The position numbers and the translations under genes are program-made. The notes below the pieces were generated by a model. It saw only the letters and a list, made by a program, of their open reading frames with translations, searched no databases and was not told where the DNA came from. DNA of 12,698 nt from an uncultured Clostridium sp. (GTDB taxonomy: Bacteria > Bacillota_A > Clostridia > Lachnospirales > Lachnospiraceae), in the NCBI GenBank assembly GCA_945836785.1, contig CAMAMD010000023.1, positions 1 through 12,698 on the forward strand. The letters run 5' to 3'. Shown here piece by piece: positions 1 to 7,115 of the stretch (position 1 is the stretch's first letter; each line of letters opens with the position of its first letter).

Positions 1-16
1 AAGTAATGAACTTCTG

Positions 17-66
17 AAAAAACTGCCGTCTCTCCAAAAGAGATATAAATATATCGAGTGCAGCAG
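17..66 (-). terminator. Probable intrinsic terminator downstream of fmt
   Basis: On the minus strand CTGCTG (positions 66-61) pairs with CGGCAG (28-23). Above this, after a small CA/AGA internal loop, CTC pairs with GAG, and the apical part contains GATAT-ATTT-ATATC. The stem is followed directly by six T residues (22-17). It lies about 65 nt beyond the fmt stop and would end the murE-priA-def-fmt transcript. The structure was folded by eye. The interruption in the stem keeps confidence moderate. Confidence 0.6.
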
Positions 67-130
67 ACACAGTTTCGTGGCAAAATAAAATTGTGCGGCA
101 CGATAAAATAGAAGGAGCTTTTGCAGTTAT
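67..130. other. Short non-coding spacer after fmt
   Basis: These bases lie between the fmt stop codon and the probable terminator. I see no start codon with a usable ribosome binding site leading into an open frame on either strand. An AAGGAG-like string occurs on the plus strand near 111-116, but no open frame of useful length follows it. Confidence 0.5.
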
Positions 131-1081
131 TTATTTGTTTGTGTCGATGTGACCACACAGCATACCGGTTTCCAGTTTGTTTCCGTTCAGGTAGGCTGCC
201 GTGTCCATCTGCTTTTTCCCTTCTGGCTGTAGACTGCGTATCACCAGTGTATTCTGTCCGCATGCTATCGTAAAGGTTTTCTTTGTGATTTCAATGATTT
301 CTCCCGGCTGATAGGAGGAGACATCCATCTCCTTTACATCTGCCCGGTAAAGCTTTACATTTTTTCCATCTATAACTGTGTATGCACATGGCCATGGAAT
401 CAATCCACGGATTAACCGTTCAATCTCAGATGCGGATTTTGTAAAATCGATGTTTCCCATTTCTTTCTTGAGCATTGATGCGTAGCAGCTCTCAGCATCA
501 TTTTGCTTTGTACGGACTGCAGTCCCCTTCTTCAGTGCCTCAAGCGTAGTCAGAATTAATTCTGCTCCCGCCCGGGCAAGCTTATCATGCAGGGTTGCTC
601 CGGTATCGGTCTTGTCGATTACGACCTCTGTCTTATCGATCATATCCCCGGTATCAAGTCCTTTTTCCATATACATGGTCGTCACACCGGTTTTTTCTTC
701 TCCGTTTATGATAGCCCACTCTATTGGTGCAGCGCCCCGATATTTTGGTAAAAGGGAGGCATGAATATTGATACAGCCATACTGCGGAATTTCAAGAATC
801 TGTTCCGACAGAATCTGTCCGTATGCCGCCACCACAATAGCCTCAGGTGCAAGTTTTTTTATCAATTTGACATTCTCTTCCTCGCAAATTTTCTCCGGCT
901 GATAAACCGGTATTCCATGTTTTAACGCTTCCTCTTTCACCGGGGTCGGAACCAGCGCTTTACTCCTGCCCTTTGCCTTGTCAGGCTGCGTAAAAACCGC
1001 CAGTACATCATGCCCTGCATCAAGGATTGACTGCAATGCATACACGGCAAACTCCGGTGTTCCCATATAAATTATTTTCAT
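131..1081 (-). CDS. fmt: Methionyl-tRNA formyltransferase
   Basis: Transfers a formyl group from 10-formyl-tetrahydrofolate to the amino group of Met-tRNA(fMet), producing the initiator tRNA; cytosolic. The protein has 316 residues, the usual family length. It opens with MKIIYMGTPEF, and the tRNA-contacting loop PDKAKGRSK lies near residues 33-41. The formyltransferase signature follows: NIHASLLP with catalytic Asn105 and His107, then GLDTGD with Asp143, matching the N-H-D triad of E. coli Fmt (106, 108, 144). The OB-fold C-terminal domain is present to the end. The frame stays open upstream to 1129, but that extension runs into def. I chose the ATG at 1081 because AAGGAG lies 10 nt before it and the protein then begins as the family does. 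It follows def by 25 nt and is the last gene of the operon; the pairing makes sense because Def removes the formyl group that Fmt installs. Confidence 0.97.
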   Translation of the reverse strand: MKIIYMGTPEFAVYALQSILDAGHDVLAVFTQPDKAKGRSKALVPTPVKEEALKHGIPVYQPEKICEEENVKLIKKLAPEAIVVAAYGQILSEQILEIPQYGCINIHASLLPKYRGAAPIEWAIINGEEKTGVTTMYMEKGLDTGDMIDKTEVVIDKTDTGATLHDKLARAGAELILTTLEALKKGTAVRTKQNDAESCYASMLKKEMGNIDFTKSASEIERLIRGLIPWPCAYTVIDGKNVKLYRADVKEMDVSSYQPGEIIEITKKTFTIACGQNTLVIRSLQPEGKKQMDTAAYLNGNKLETGMLCGHIDTNK

Positions 1082-1091
1082 ATTTCCATTA

Positions 1092-1097
1092 CTCCTT
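1092..1097 (-). promoter_or_regulatory. Ribosome binding site fixing the fmt start
   Basis: AAGGAG on the minus strand ends 10 nt before the ATG at 1081. An intervening ATG GAA ATA is followed at once by TGA, so it cannot be the start. This site supports the 1081 start over the longer frame beginning at 1129 inside def. Confidence 0.75.
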
Positions 1098-1106
1098 CGG
1101 ATTCTG

Positions 1107-1586
1107 TTATTTTTCCTCTGCCGGAGCATCTACACTGTACAGTCCATCCTCCGCTTTGTCCTTATATAAAATACCATCCAAATGATCAAGTTCGTGACAG
1201 ATTGCTCTTGCAAGCAATCCCTCTCCCTCCACGGTAATCTCGTTCATATCCCGGTCATAAGCCTTACAGATTACATGGTTCGGTCTTTTCACAGTTCCAA
1301 CCAGTCCCGGCAGACTCAAGCATCCTTCATCACCCTCCTGCTCTCCGTCGGCTTCCACAATCTGCGGATTAATCAGTGCATAAGCTTCACCATCACAGAT
1401 ATCGATAACCACAATACGTTTCAAAATTCCCACCTGCGGTGCTGCCAGTCCGACTCCGTTTGCCTCATACATTGTATCAAACATATCATCAATTAAAGTC
1501 TGTATCCTCGGTGTCATTTTTTCTATCGGTTTGCATGTCTTTCTAAGTACCTCATCACCATCTACCCTGATCTTCCTGATTGCCAT
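1107..1586 (-). CDS. def: Peptide deformylase
   Basis: Removes the N-terminal formyl group from nascent proteins as they leave the ribosome; metal-dependent hydrolase. All three family motifs are intact in 159 residues: GVGLAAPQ (44-51), EGCLS (87-91) supplying metal ligand Cys89, and HELDH (131-135) supplying ligands His131 and His135 and catalytic Glu132. The short C-terminus is rich in Asp, Glu and Ala and looks dispensable. The start is preceded by AGGAGG eight nt upstream. It sits 21 nt after priA and 25 nt before fmt, the usual def-fmt pairing. The length and the lack of a large insertion fit the compact (type I-like) enzymes, although the type is not certain by eye. Confidence 0.97.
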   Translation of the reverse strand: MAIRKIRVDGDEVLRKTCKPIEKMTPRIQTLIDDMFDTMYEANGVGLAAPQVGILKRIVVIDICDGEAYALINPQIVEADGEQEGDEGCLSLPGLVGTVKRPNHVICKAYDRDMNEITVEGEGLLARAICHELDHLDGILYKDKAEDGLYSVDAPAEEK

Positions 1587-1607
1587 TTTAATATCCTCCT
1601 AAATATC

Positions 1608-3617
1608 TTAATATGTTGCCATCGGATTCACGTCAACTGTAACACTGACATTATCCTCATCATAATCATCTACAACTTCTCTCAATTTTGTGAGTGTATC
1701 CAGCCCGAGTGCCTTAACATAAATAACACGTCTGTATACATCATTCATCTTACTTATGGACGCATCACTTGGTCCGATTATCCTCACATGCTCCAATGAC
1801 TTCCCACACTGTTTCATCGCCGCTGCCAGATTTTCGGATGCCTGCTTCGCATTATCCTGATTTTCTGACATAACAAGCACCACCATCATATTATATACCG
1901 GCGGATATTTCAACAGTCTGCGATAAGACATCTCCAATTCAAAAAATTCCTCATAATCCTGTTTTGCAGCCGTAGCTATCGCATAGTGTTCCGGCTGATA
2001 TGTCTGTATCAGAACATGTCCGTTCCTGCTGCCTCTGCCTGCCCTTCCCGCAGCCTGCGTAAGCAAATCAAAAGTACGCTCCCCAGCCCGGAAATCATTT
2101 GCAAACAAAGACATATCAGCCAGCATAATTCCGACCAGTGTAACATTCTCAAAATCATGTCCTTTTACAATCATTTGGGTTCCGATTAAAATATCAGCCT
2201 TATGCTGAAGAAACTGATTTAAAATATTCCCATGTGCGCCCTTGCGAAGTGTTGTATCCTTGTCCATACGAAGCGTTCTCGCAGCAGGGAAGAGACGCTT
2301 TATCTCTGCTTCAACTTTCTCGGTTCCGGTTCCGAAACCGCCTATCATTTTTGATTTGCATTTCGGACATTGCTTTGGCTCCCGCTCTATATGCCCACAA
2401 TAGTGGCACATCATAAATCCGTTATTATGCAAAGACAATGCCACATCACATCTCGGACATTTGATAACCTCTCCACATTCCCTGCACGATACAAAACTGT
2501 TATATCCCCTCCTGTTTATAAAAAGCATAATCTGCTCATTTCGCTGCAGCCTGTCCTCTATCAGATCATGCAGTTCCTTACTCACGATACTGCGATTTCC
2601 AAGATGAAGCTCCTCCCGCAAATCTACCACCGAAACATCCGGCAGTTCCATGCCGGCAGGACGCTCCGTAAGCTCCCATAATTTATATTTTCCCAACTTT
2701 GCCAGAGCATAGCTCTCGATTGTCGGTGTTGCTGAACCGAGAATCACAGATGCCCCCTCCAGCCTTGCACGCTCAATCGCAGTCTCACGTGCATGATATT
2801 TCGGTGTCTGGTCGCTTTTATATGCCATATCGTGTTCTTCATCCAACACAATTAACGCCAGATTTGAACATGGTGTAAACAACGCCGATCTGGGACCGAT
2901 TATGACATCCACCTCATGGTTCTGTGCCCGCATAAACTCGCGGTATTTCTCGCCCTTGCTCTGTCTGGAATGTATCAGAGCAACTCTCTCACCGAAATGC
3001 TGTTTAAAACGTGCTATATTCTGATAAGTAAGTCCTATCTCCGGTATCAGAACAATTGCCTGACAACCATGTTTGATAACTTCCTTGATACATGCGATAT
3101 ATACCTCCGTCTTTCCGCTTCCTGTCACGCCATGCAGAAGGTAAGTTTCCCTTCTGCCGGCATGATAATCTACTGTGAAATCATCCACCAGCTTTTTCTG
3201 TTCATCATTTAAAGAAAATACCGGTGGCTTTTCTAAAGTATATACCGGCTCCTCAACTTTCTGCGCCGTTTTCCTGATTCGCTCTTTCACGGGCATAACA
3301 GTTTTCAGTGCATCAATCATAGTGGAGCCATAGGTATCGCGTATCCAGGCAGCCAGACGTATCAGCTTTCCCTCAATCTGCAGCCCCTTATCTGAAATCC
3401 CGTCAATATCCTTTATTTTCTCCACATCAAATGTCGGTGTCTCGGTAATACCAATCACATATCCCTTACGCAGCCTGTCACCTTTCCCAAAAGGAACCAG
3501 CACCCGCATTCCGACCTCCACGCATTCCTCCAACGCAGAAGGAATCCTGTATTGAAAAGTTCTATCGATTGCCTCATGCGAAATATCGATTATTATATCC
3601 GCATATTTTTGTGACAT
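1608..3617 (-). CDS. priA: Primosomal protein N' (replication restart helicase PriA)
   Basis: A 3'-to-5' superfamily 2 helicase that recognises stalled or collapsed replication forks and starts reloading of the replicative helicase. The 669-residue protein shows the DNA-binding N-terminal domain (about 1-110), Walker A GVTGSGKT (163-170), the DEEH box (259-262), and later helicase motifs including IVKGHDF (483-489) and QAAGRAGR (521-528). Eight cysteines in four pairs (378/381, 387/390, 404/407, 417/420) form the zinc-binding insertion typical of PriA. It is somewhat shorter than the 732-residue E. coli protein, as in many Firmicutes. The start has GGAGG six nt upstream. The first 44 bp overlap the end of murE in another frame, so the two genes are translationally close and surely co-transcribed. 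Confidence 0.97.
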   Translation of the reverse strand: MSQKYADIIIDISHEAIDRTFQYRIPSALEECVEVGMRVLVPFGKGDRLRKGYVIGITETPTFDVEKIKDIDGISDKGLQIEGKLIRLAAWIRDTYGSTMIDALKTVMPVKERIRKTAQKVEEPVYTLEKPPVFSLNDEQKKLVDDFTVDYHAGRRETYLLHGVTGSGKTEVYIACIKEVIKHGCQAIVLIPEIGLTYQNIARFKQHFGERVALIHSRQSKGEKYREFMRAQNHEVDVIIGPRSALFTPCSNLALIVLDEEHDMAYKSDQTPKYHARETAIERARLEGASVILGSATPTIESYALAKLGKYKLWELTERPAGMELPDVSVVDLREELHLGNRSIVSKELHDLIEDRLQRNEQIMLFINRRGYNSFVSCRECGEVIKCPRCDVALSLHNNGFMMCHYCGHIEREPKQCPKCKSKMIGGFGTGTEKVEAEIKRLFPAARTLRMDKDTTLRKGAHGNILNQFLQHKADILIGTQMIVKGHDFENVTLVGIMLADMSLFANDFRAGERTFDLLTQAAGRAGRGSRNGHVLIQTYQPEHYAIATAAKQDYEEFFELEMSYRRLLKYPPVYNMMVVLVMSENQDNAKQASENLAAAMKQCGKSLEHVRIIGPSDASISKMNDVYRRVIYVKALGLDTLTKLREVVDDYDEDNVSVTVDVNPMATY

Positions 3618-5073
3618 CTTCTTCCTCCAAAATCTCTCTGATTAAATCTCTTTCATCCATATGGTATTTTACACCATATATTTCCTGATAATTCTCATGT
3701 CCCTTCCCCGCAAAAACGATTACATCCCCCATCTCGGCATTCATAATCGCATAACGCATTGCTTCTTTTCTGTCCATGATTTCCACATAAGCTCCGTCTG
3801 TTCTATTTAAACCGGTCTTTATATCCTTCATAATTTCCTCCGGTGCCTCATAGCGCGGATTGTCACTTGTAATAATTGTCAAATCAGATAATCTGCCTGA
3901 CACCTCACCCATTTCATATCTCCTGTCCCTGGAGCGGTTTCCTCCACACCCAAACAATGTGACAAGCCGTTTCGGCATATATGACCGCAAAGCCATAATC
4001 AGGTTTTCCAGTGCCATGGCATTATGTGCATAATCTATCATAACAGTAAAAGCGTCAGAAATAGGAATCATCTCCGTCCGCCCTCTCACTTGTATTTTTT
4101 TTAAAATCATCTGCATATCCGAAAACGGTACTCCCATCTGATCTGCCACTGCAATCGCGGCCAATGAATTGTACACCGTAAATTCTCCCGGCATATCTAT
4201 CATTATATCCCCGGATATTTTCCCGGTTAAATAATATCCGATTCCCAGCACTCCATCCTCGGAATACAACCGAAACGTATCCGTTCTGTAATCTGCAAAT
4301 GACTGCATCCCATATGTTATTTTATCACAGGTCGCATCATGCATCATTTCCTCCGCATAGCTACTGTCCAGATTGAATATTCCGGTCTTGCACATGGAAA
4401 ACAGTTTTTTCTTACATTTCTTATAATGTTCAAAATTCACATGTTCTCCCGGTCCGACATGGTCGTTTGATAAATTCGTGAAAATGCCGTAATCAAATTC
4501 TACGCCGGCGACCCTGTCAAGCATCAGCCCCTGAGAGGAAACCTCCATGACAACCACATCTACTCCATGATTGACCATATCCCGCAAATACCGATGTATT
4601 ACGATAGATTCAGGTGTTGTGTGATCTGCACAGATATGCTGTTCCCCGTCATAAATTTCTACTGTTCCAATCAACCCTGTTTTATATCCCGCAGCCATAA
4701 GCATATTATGAACCATATATGCGGTTGTTGTTTTCCCTTTTGTCCCCGTTATACCAATAACTGTCATTCTCCCAGACGGATTACCATAATACCTGGCGCT
4801 GATTATCCCCATGGCATATCTGATATTGGGGAAACGTACAACCGTAATTCCCCGTGGAACTTTCACATATCGTTCCACCAAAAGAGCAACCGCTCCTTTA
4901 CATGCCACACTCGCTGCATACGAGTGTCCATCTGTAGCAGTCCCTCTGACACAGAAAAAAAGATCGCCCGCCTCCACATCTCTGGAATTGTTTTTTATGC
5001 CCATTATCTCTATGTCTATTTTGCCTTGTATGACCTCATAGGAAAGACCTTCCAGCAAATCTCCTAATCGCAT
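3574..5073 (-). CDS. murE: UDP-N-acetylmuramoyl-tripeptide synthetase (probable meso-DAP-adding MurE)
   Basis: Cytosolic Mur ligase that uses ATP to add the third amino acid to UDP-MurNAc-L-Ala-D-Glu during peptidoglycan synthesis. In 499 residues the three-domain layout is clear: an N-terminal UMP-binding domain, the ATP loop GITGTKGKTTT (107-117), substrate motif HTTPE (151-155), EVSSQGL (177-183), and a lysine at about 221 in YKKCKKKLF that fits the carbamoylated lysine position. DNPR (404-407) and GKGHE (456-460) are the signatures for meso-diaminopimelate, so I infer DAP rather than lysine. The start codon is preceded by a GGGGTGAT-like site. It overlaps priA by 44 bp. The place between rpoZ and priA is held by coaBC in Bacillus, and no other mur gene is adjacent, so a second murE elsewhere in the genome is possible. 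Confidence 0.93.
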   Translation of the reverse strand: MRLGDLLEGLSYEVIQGKIDIEIMGIKNNSRDVEAGDLFFCVRGTATDGHSYAASVACKGAVALLVERYVKVPRGITVVRFPNIRYAMGIISARYYGNPSGRMTVIGITGTKGKTTTAYMVHNMLMAAGYKTGLIGTVEIYDGEQHICADHTTPESIVIHRYLRDMVNHGVDVVVMEVSSQGLMLDRVAGVEFDYGIFTNLSNDHVGPGEHVNFEHYKKCKKKLFSMCKTGIFNLDSSYAEEMMHDATCDKITYGMQSFADYRTDTFRLYSEDGVLGIGYYLTGKISGDIMIDMPGEFTVYNSLAAIAVADQMGVPFSDMQMILKKIQVRGRTEMIPISDAFTVMIDYAHNAMALENLIMALRSYMPKRLVTLFGCGGNRSRDRRYEMGEVSGRLSDLTIITSDNPRYEAPEEIMKDIKTGLNRTDGAYVEIMDRKEAMRYAIMNAEMGDVIVFAGKGHENYQEIYGVKYHMDERDLIREILEEEDVTKICGYNNRYFA

Positions 5074-5097
5074 GTCACATCACCCCGCAAATGACAT

Positions 5098-5173
5098 AAA
5101 ATAAATAAAGGGGGCCGTCACAGTTATTATGATTCAGCCTGTGTAGGATAAACATAACTGCTGTGGCAACCCC
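5098..5173 (-). terminator. Long hairpin with U-rich tail between rpoZ and murE (terminator or attenuator)
   Basis: On the minus strand the hairpin begins 7 nt after the rpoZ stop. GGGGTTG (5173-5167) pairs with CGGCCCC (5117-5111), allowing two G-U pairs. Above a single mismatch CACAG pairs with CTGTG, and above a two-base mismatch GTTATG pairs with CATAAT. The loop is about 21 nt. The sequence then runs C-TTTATTTATTTT (5110-5098). It fits an intrinsic terminator ending the yicC-gmk-rpoZ transcript, but I find no clear promoter for murE after it, so partial readthrough (attenuation) is equally possible. Confidence 0.55.
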
Positions 5174-5180
5174 TCACTCC

Positions 5181-5414
5181 TTATTCGTCGTCTCCGACAA
5201 TCTTGACCACGCCGCTATATAGTTCTTCGACTGCGATGGATAAAGGCTTATTCCCCTTTCCATGTACAAGCGGCTCAGCACCTGCTATAATCTGCCTTGC
5301 CCTTTTTGATGTTGCCATAACAATCGAGTATCTGCTCTGTACCACCGGCTGTTCGCCCGGCTCAACCTCACTGTTTACGACTGCCATTAAATCTGTGTAT
5401 GATGGATGTAACAT
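5181..5414 (-). CDS. rpoZ: DNA-directed RNA polymerase omega subunit
   Basis: Small subunit that binds the C-terminal part of beta-prime and helps assemble and stabilise RNA polymerase. The 77-residue protein carries the conserved core SRYSIVMATSKRARQI (28-43) and KPLSIAVEEL (56-65) and ends in an acidic tail, as expected for Firmicute omega. The ribosome binding site AAGGGAG overlaps the region just before the gmk stop codon, 7 nt before the ATG. Only 14 nt separate it from gmk, an association conserved across Firmicutes and Proteobacteria. It is followed by a long hairpin before murE. Confidence 0.95.
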   Translation of the reverse strand: MLHPSYTDLMAVVNSEVEPGEQPVVQSRYSIVMATSKRARQIIAGAEPLVHGKGNKPLSIAVEELYSGVVKIVGDDE

Positions 5415-5428
5415 ACTTTATCTCCCTT

Positions 5429-6043
5429 CTACTGCTGCTGCAGCTCTTTCTTAATTTCTTCTATAAAACTCAGGTTATTCTCCCGCAGGCATTTCTTTCC
5501 CACAATGATGGAATGTACCTGATGTATGCACTCTTCCAGATTATCGTTTACAACAATATAATCATATTCCTTGATATCCTCTGCCTCCTCTGCAGCACGT
5601 TTCATTCTTTTTTCTATAACATCGCTGCTCTCGGTTCCACGTCCCGTAAGTCTTGCCCTCAAACTTTCCGCACTCGGTGCAGTTACAAAGATAAGGATTG
5701 CATCAGGGTACTGCTCTTTCACATTCATTGCCCCCTGTACCTCTATCTCCAAGATAACATCATGTCCCTGCGCCATCTCATCCTCAACGAATTTTCTCGG
5801 TGTTCCATAGTAATTCTCCACATACTGTGCCCACTCAATAAATCCGTTATAATCAATCAGATTCCGAAAATCGGCGACCGACTTAAAATAGTACTCTCTT
5901 CCGTCCACTTCGCCCTCTCTCGGTGCCCGGGTTGTTGCAGAAATGGATAAACTGTAACCGTACTTTTCTACAAGGCCTTTTACTACAGTACCCTTGCCTA
6001 CTCCCGAAAAACCGGAAATCACAATCAATAAGCCCTTTTTCAT
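5429..6043 (-). CDS. gmk: Guanylate kinase
   Basis: Phosphorylates GMP (and dGMP) to GDP with ATP, supplying GTP and (p)ppGpp pools. The 204-residue protein starts with the P-loop GFSGVGKGT (11-19). The second P-loop residue is Phe, where Pro or Ala is common in other lineages. The GMP-binding segment SATTRAPREGEVDGREYYF (35-53) follows, and the lid and base-binding region around ILEIEVQGA (97-105) and RLTGRGTES (131-139) are intact. The C-terminus ends in three Gln residues. The ATG is preceded by GGAGGGTGAT. It begins 19 nt after yicC, the normal partner order, but without remA between them. Probably co-transcribed with yicC and rpoZ. Confidence 0.97.
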   Translation of the reverse strand: MKKGLLIVISGFSGVGKGTVVKGLVEKYGYSLSISATTRAPREGEVDGREYYFKSVADFRNLIDYNGFIEWAQYVENYYGTPRKFVEDEMAQGHDVILEIEVQGAMNVKEQYPDAILIFVTAPSAESLRARLTGRGTESSDVIEKRMKRAAEEAEDIKEYDYIVVNDNLEECIHQVHSIIVGKKCLRENNLSFIEEIKKELQQQ

Positions 6044-6062
6044 ACTGCATCACCCTCCATTT

Positions 6063-6941
6063 CTACTCGATGTTCTGTATCTGTTCTCTGACCTTTTCTA
6101 TCTCCGTCTTCAGATTAATACCGATATCCGATATATCCAGCGAATTAGATTTGCTTAAAATTGTATTTGCCTCACGGTTCATTTCCTGTGCAATAAAATC
6201 CAGTTTACGTCCCACAGCATCTCCCTCAAGCAATATACTTTTTGTTCCTGCTATATGACTCTTTAATCGGACAATTTCCTCATCCACGCATACCTTATCT
6301 GCAAAAAGTGTTACTTCCGTCGCAATTCTCTGTTCATCTATCTGCGTATTCGCTGCCAATTCCTGAACCTTATCTATCAGGCGAGCCTTATAATCAGCTA
6401 TAATCTCCGGTGATTTCTTCTCAATTTCAGAAACCAGCTCATTCATCTCATCCAGTTTAAGCAGAAGATCTTTTTTCAGATTCTCGCCTTCCACAATTCT
6501 CGACTGAACAAACCGTTCCGCCGCCTCGCTTAGAGCATCTTTCAAATACTCCCAAAGAGTTTCTTCATCCGCATTCTGCTCCTCCAGTGAAAAGACCTCT
6601 GGGAAACGCCCTATAACAGATGCACTTAAATCTGATGTCAGATTGAATTCCTCTGCCATACTGTTCAAATATGCAACATATTCAGCGGCCACTTCTCTGT
6701 TATATTTCACACAAACATTTGACTTTGTATAATCCTCGTAGGTAATATACACATCAACCTTACCGCGCTGTATATAATCTTTTAGAAATGTTCTGATTGC
6801 GGTTTCAAAATAATTAAGCTTTTTCGGCAGCTTGATATTCATATCACAATACCTGTGATTCACTGCCTTAATCTCTACTACAACTTTTCTATCTTCATTC
6901 ACAATCTCGCTTCTGCCGAAGCCGGTCATACTCTTTATCAA
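6063..6941 (-). CDS. yicC: YicC/YloC family endoribonuclease, TTG start
   Basis: Member of the YicC family, reported as endoribonucleases in E. coli and Bacillus (YloC). The N-terminal signature SMTGFGR and the segment KAVNHRYCD are followed by a long helical middle region. The C-terminal domain ends with QEMNREANTILSKS and EIEKVREQIQNIE, the conserved end of the family. I place the start at TTG (6939-6941): this gives 292 residues, close to the family length, and an N-terminus of M-I-K-S-MTGFGR like homologues. A GGGTGG site lies 5 nt upstream. An in-frame ATG at 6998 would add 19 residues encoded by a leader hairpin, and an ATG at 6929 lacks a well-spaced ribosome binding site. It has its own upstream promoter and runs into gmk after 19 nt. 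Confidence 0.92.
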   Translation of the reverse strand: MIKSMTGFGRSEIVNEDRKVVVEIKAVNHRYCDMNIKLPKKLNYFETAIRTFLKDYIQRGKVDVYITYEDYTKSNVCVKYNREVAAEYVAYLNSMAEEFNLTSDLSASVIGRFPEVFSLEEQNADEETLWEYLKDALSEAAERFVQSRIVEGENLKKDLLLKLDEMNELVSEIEKKSPEIIADYKARLIDKVQELAANTQIDEQRIATEVTLFADKVCVDEEIVRLKSHIAGTKSILLEGDAVGRKLDFIAQEMNREANTILSKSNSLDISDIGINLKTEIEKVREQIQNIE

Positions 6942-6946
6942 ATCTT

Positions 6947-6952
6947 CCACCC
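6947..6952 (-). promoter_or_regulatory. Ribosome binding site-like sequence for yicC
   Basis: GGGTGG on the minus strand lies 5 nt before the TTG codon at 6941. It is a weak match to the anti-Shine-Dalgarno sequence compared with the AGGAGG sites of the neighbours. Together with the TTG codon it suggests yicC is translated at a modest rate. Confidence 0.45.
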
Positions 6953-6972
6953 GTATCTTTATTATATTTCTC

Positions 6973-7013
6973 AGAAAATGCTTTTCGCATGCGAGCATGC
7001 AAAAGCTGTTTCT
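6973..7013 (-). other. Long hairpin in the yicC leader
   Basis: A near-perfect inverted repeat: AGAAA (6973-6977) with TTTCT (7009-7013), then a 2x2 internal loop, GCTTTT (6980-6985) with AAAAGC (7001-7006), one bulged base, and GCATGC (6987-6992) with GCATGC (6995-7000). The apex is a four-base loop once the last pair opens. It lies between the predicted promoter and the TTG start of yicC. No T-tract follows the stem on either strand, so it does not look like an ordinary terminator. It may be a leader structure, a processing site or a DNA-binding site. Confidence 0.6.
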
Positions 7014-7043
7014 TACAGATTCTGCGTTCGTCGCTTATCGTTC

Positions 7044-7072
7044 ATTATAGTATATGCCCTGTCAAAAATCAA
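7044..7072 (-). promoter_or_regulatory. Sigma-A-type promoter upstream of yicC
   Basis: On the minus strand a -35 element TTGATT (7072-7067) is separated by 17 nt from a perfect -10 element TATAAT (7049-7044). Transcription would start near 7037 and give a leader of about 95 nt before the yicC TTG codon. A TTGACA string inside the spacer is only 10 nt from the -10 box, so it is not the -35 element for this start. No experimental support is available. Confidence 0.6.
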
Positions 7073-7101
7073 TTGCAAAAATTATCGGTATAATCTGCAA
7101 T
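7062..7101 (-). terminator. Weak terminator-like hairpin after rqcH
   Basis: On the minus strand ATTGCA (7101-7096) pairs with TGCAAT (7077-7072). Inside it ATTAT pairs with ATAAT around the loop ACCG, with an asymmetric internal loop between. TGATTTTTGA follows. The stem is AT-rich and the T-run has only five bases, so termination would be partial at best. It overlaps the -35 element of the yicC promoter. Confidence 0.35.
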
Positions 7102-7115
7102 CATTTCAATTATTT

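Noticed and set aside
1082..1129. Upstream extension of fmt to an ATG at 1129
   Set aside because: The added 16 basic residues overlap def and are not part of the Fmt family; the ATG at 1081 has its own ribosome binding site.
4567..5067. Open frame of 166 codons on the plus strand opposite murE
   Set aside because: It is rich in Cys, His and Ile as expected from the complement of murE, and shows no domain.
5399..5950. Open frame of 183 codons on the plus strand opposite gmk
   Set aside because: It is antisense to an intact gmk, has no family resemblance and no ribosome binding site that would support it.
6961..6966. Second TATAAT on the minus strand just before yicC
   Set aside because: The sequence 17 nt upstream is TGCGAA, a poor -35 element lying within the hairpin. 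A minor promoter cannot be excluded but is not supported.
7050..7065. TTGACA string close to TATAAT before yicC
   Set aside because: The two are only 10 nt apart, too short for sigma-A. TTGATT at 17 nt spacing is the better -35 element.
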